Source of the DNA: Novosphingobium sp. | Lineage (GTDB): Bacteria > Pseudomonadota > Alphaproteobacteria > Sphingomonadales > Sphingomonadaceae | DNA: 64,000 bases | NCBI GenBank assembly: GCA_016719755.1 | Contig: JADJYM010000004.1 | Coordinates: 350,686-414,685 of the forward strand | Direction: 5' to 3' | Shown: piece after piece, positions 63,180-64,000 of the stretch | Numbering within the stretch: the first letter of the stretch is position 1 | Layout of the letters: each line of letters begins with the position of its first letter | Program-made: the position numbers and the translations under genes | The notes under the pieces: generated by a model | What the model saw: only the letters and a program-made list of their open reading frames with translations | Database searches by the model: none | What the model was told of the DNA's origin: nothing

Positions 63180-64000
63180 TCAGCTGCACTTCAACCCGTT
63201 GCGGGTCGTGTCGTACTGGGCCTTGAGCCGGCCGGCGGCCTCACGCGGATAATCATCCGCGAACTGCGCCAGCGCGATGCAGGCACGGCGGGTATCCTCG
63301 CGGCGGCGCATCGATTCGGCCAGGAACAGCAGGCTGTCGGGCGCGCGGTCGCCCTGCTTGTCGGCCTGGTAGTTCTGATAGAACCAGCTTGCCGCCTCGG
63401 TCGGGTCGCCGCCATCGAGATAGGCCCGGCCCAGCAGGTTGCGGGCATAGGACATCCGGGCGTGCTTCGGGTACTTTTCCATGAACAGCTTCAGCTGCTG
63501 CTGCGCCTCGGGATAGAACTTGGCTTCCCACAGGCGGAAGCCATAGGAGTATTCATCGTCCCCGGCGTCCGCAGTCTGCGGCTTGGCGATCGCCCGGACG
63601 GCCGCGAGCCGCTGCGGCGAAGGCTTGGCGGGCGCGGCGCTGGCCGCTGCCGCCGGCTTGGCCGGAGCGGTTGCGGCAGGCTTGGCAGCGGGCGTGACCG
63701 CCGCAGCCGCAGCCGCCGCAGCTGCGGGTGCCGCCACCGGAGCGGCGGCCACGGCAGGCGCGGGCACCGACGCCGCAGGCGCTGCCGAAACTCCGCCGGA
63801 CATCGCCGCGAGATTGGAATTGGTCGTGGCGCCGTTGGTCACGGTCGGGGTGACCGGTGCCGGCACGGGAGCTGGCGCCGCGGCAACAGCCGTGGCGGCT
63901 GCGCCCGCAGGGGCGGGGGCCGCAGCGGCAGGAGCCGCGATGGCCGGTTCGCCACCCGCCAGCCGCGCCTCGATCCGGGCGATGCGGTTCCCGTTCTCCT
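63180..64000 (-). CDS. cpoB: Cell division coordinator CpoB/YbgF, C-terminal part
   Basis: The frame stays open to the right edge, so the start lies beyond base 64000. The visible part is: the end of an N-terminal coiled coil (ENGNRIARIEARLAGG), a low-complexity Ala/Pro linker (about 63590-63960), and TPR repeats (EYSYGFRLWEAKFYPEAQQQL, then LLGRAYLDGGDPTEAASWFYQNYQ) as in YbgF. In E. coli CpoB couples Tol-Pal constriction to PBP1B. It is upstream of tilS, with 4 bases between them. Confidence 0.9.
   Translation of the reverse strand, partial: ENGNRIARIEARLAGGEPAIAAPAAAAPAPAGAAATAVAAAPAPVPAPVTPTVTNGATTNSNLAAMSGGVSAAPAASVPAPAVAAAPVAAPAAAAAAAAAVTPAAKPAATAPAKPAAAASAAPAKPSPQRLAAVRAIAKPQTADAGDDEYSYGFRLWEAKFYPEAQQQLKLFMEKYPKHARMSYARNLLGRAYLDGGDPTEAASWFYQNYQADKQGDRAPDSLLFLAESMRRREDTRRACIALAQFADDYPREAAGRLKAQYDTTRNGLKCS

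Overview
This is one strand of a G+C-rich chromosome that reads as an alphaproteobacterium of the order Sphingomonadales (a Novosphingobium, Sphingomonas or Erythrobacter relative). The basis is the mix of genes: SecB with Tim44-like/MltA/Smr genes beside it, an UPF0262 gene, UbiE/UbiB ubiquinone genes, a CC_3452-type small secreted protein, a fused and unusually long CoaBC, and a TonB-dependent receptor. Genus-level placement is inference. Nothing in the window looks like a prophage, a CRISPR array, a full insertion sequence, an rRNA or a tRNA. It is mostly core chromosome with densely packed genes.

Layout. 0-12 kb: the 5' part of katG, a nitronate monooxygenase, the nitrogen-control pair glnK-amtB behind a clear sigma-54 promoter, a phosphatase-like EEP gene with prfC, then a TetR regulator divergent from a TonB-dependent receptor across a palindromic operator, and the Smr/MltA/Tim44 operon. 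12-24.6 kb: secB, murJ (with a frameshift near its end), trpS, a lipoprotein, dut-coaBC, ftsH, rpoZ and dnaB. 24.7-34 kb: lysozyme-like, cytidine deaminase, M14 peptidase, galE, ribosomal protein L36, a HAD hydrolase, an HxlR regulator and comM. 34-43 kb: the rpmH-rnpA-yidD-yidC-engB membrane-protein biogenesis cluster, a GST gene with dapE, a dicarboxylate symporter, nth and dapB. 43-50.5 kb: sirtuin, MoeB-like, SDR, AMP-forming ligase, dnaA, rpsT and mutM. 50.6-64 kb: ubiE-ubiB and a tightly overlapping run of small enzymes, a PYROXD2-like oxidoreductase, a phospholipase D, a glycosyltransferase, an L,D-transpeptidase, a zinc alcohol dehydrogenase overlapping a DsbA-like isomerase, tilS and the 3' part of cpoB.

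The most unusual content is not protein-coding. A 144-nt element occurs three times (18741, 29494, 34141), plus a remnant at 1690 and a truncated half at 29429. Each full copy is an 88-nt hairpin with perfect 37-bp arms, flanked without gaps by two 22-nt hairpins and a 6-bp closing stem, so on paper it folds as a four-way junction. The central arms show compensatory changes between copies. The lateral hairpins keep their size but change their sequence. One copy is inverted. Two copies lie just upstream of ribosomal protein promoters. Several smaller REP-like palindromes of other families sit mainly between convergent genes.

Regulation visible in the sequence includes the sigma-54 promoter of glnK-amtB, the TetR operator at 6807, a shared promoter type (TTGACT or TTGACG, 17-nt spacer, TAACGG or TAAGGG, then a G+C-rich discriminator) before the genes for L36, L34 and S20, a terminator-like hairpin in the rpmH leader, and a 16-bp perfect palindrome inside the promoter of the alcohol dehydrogenase operon.
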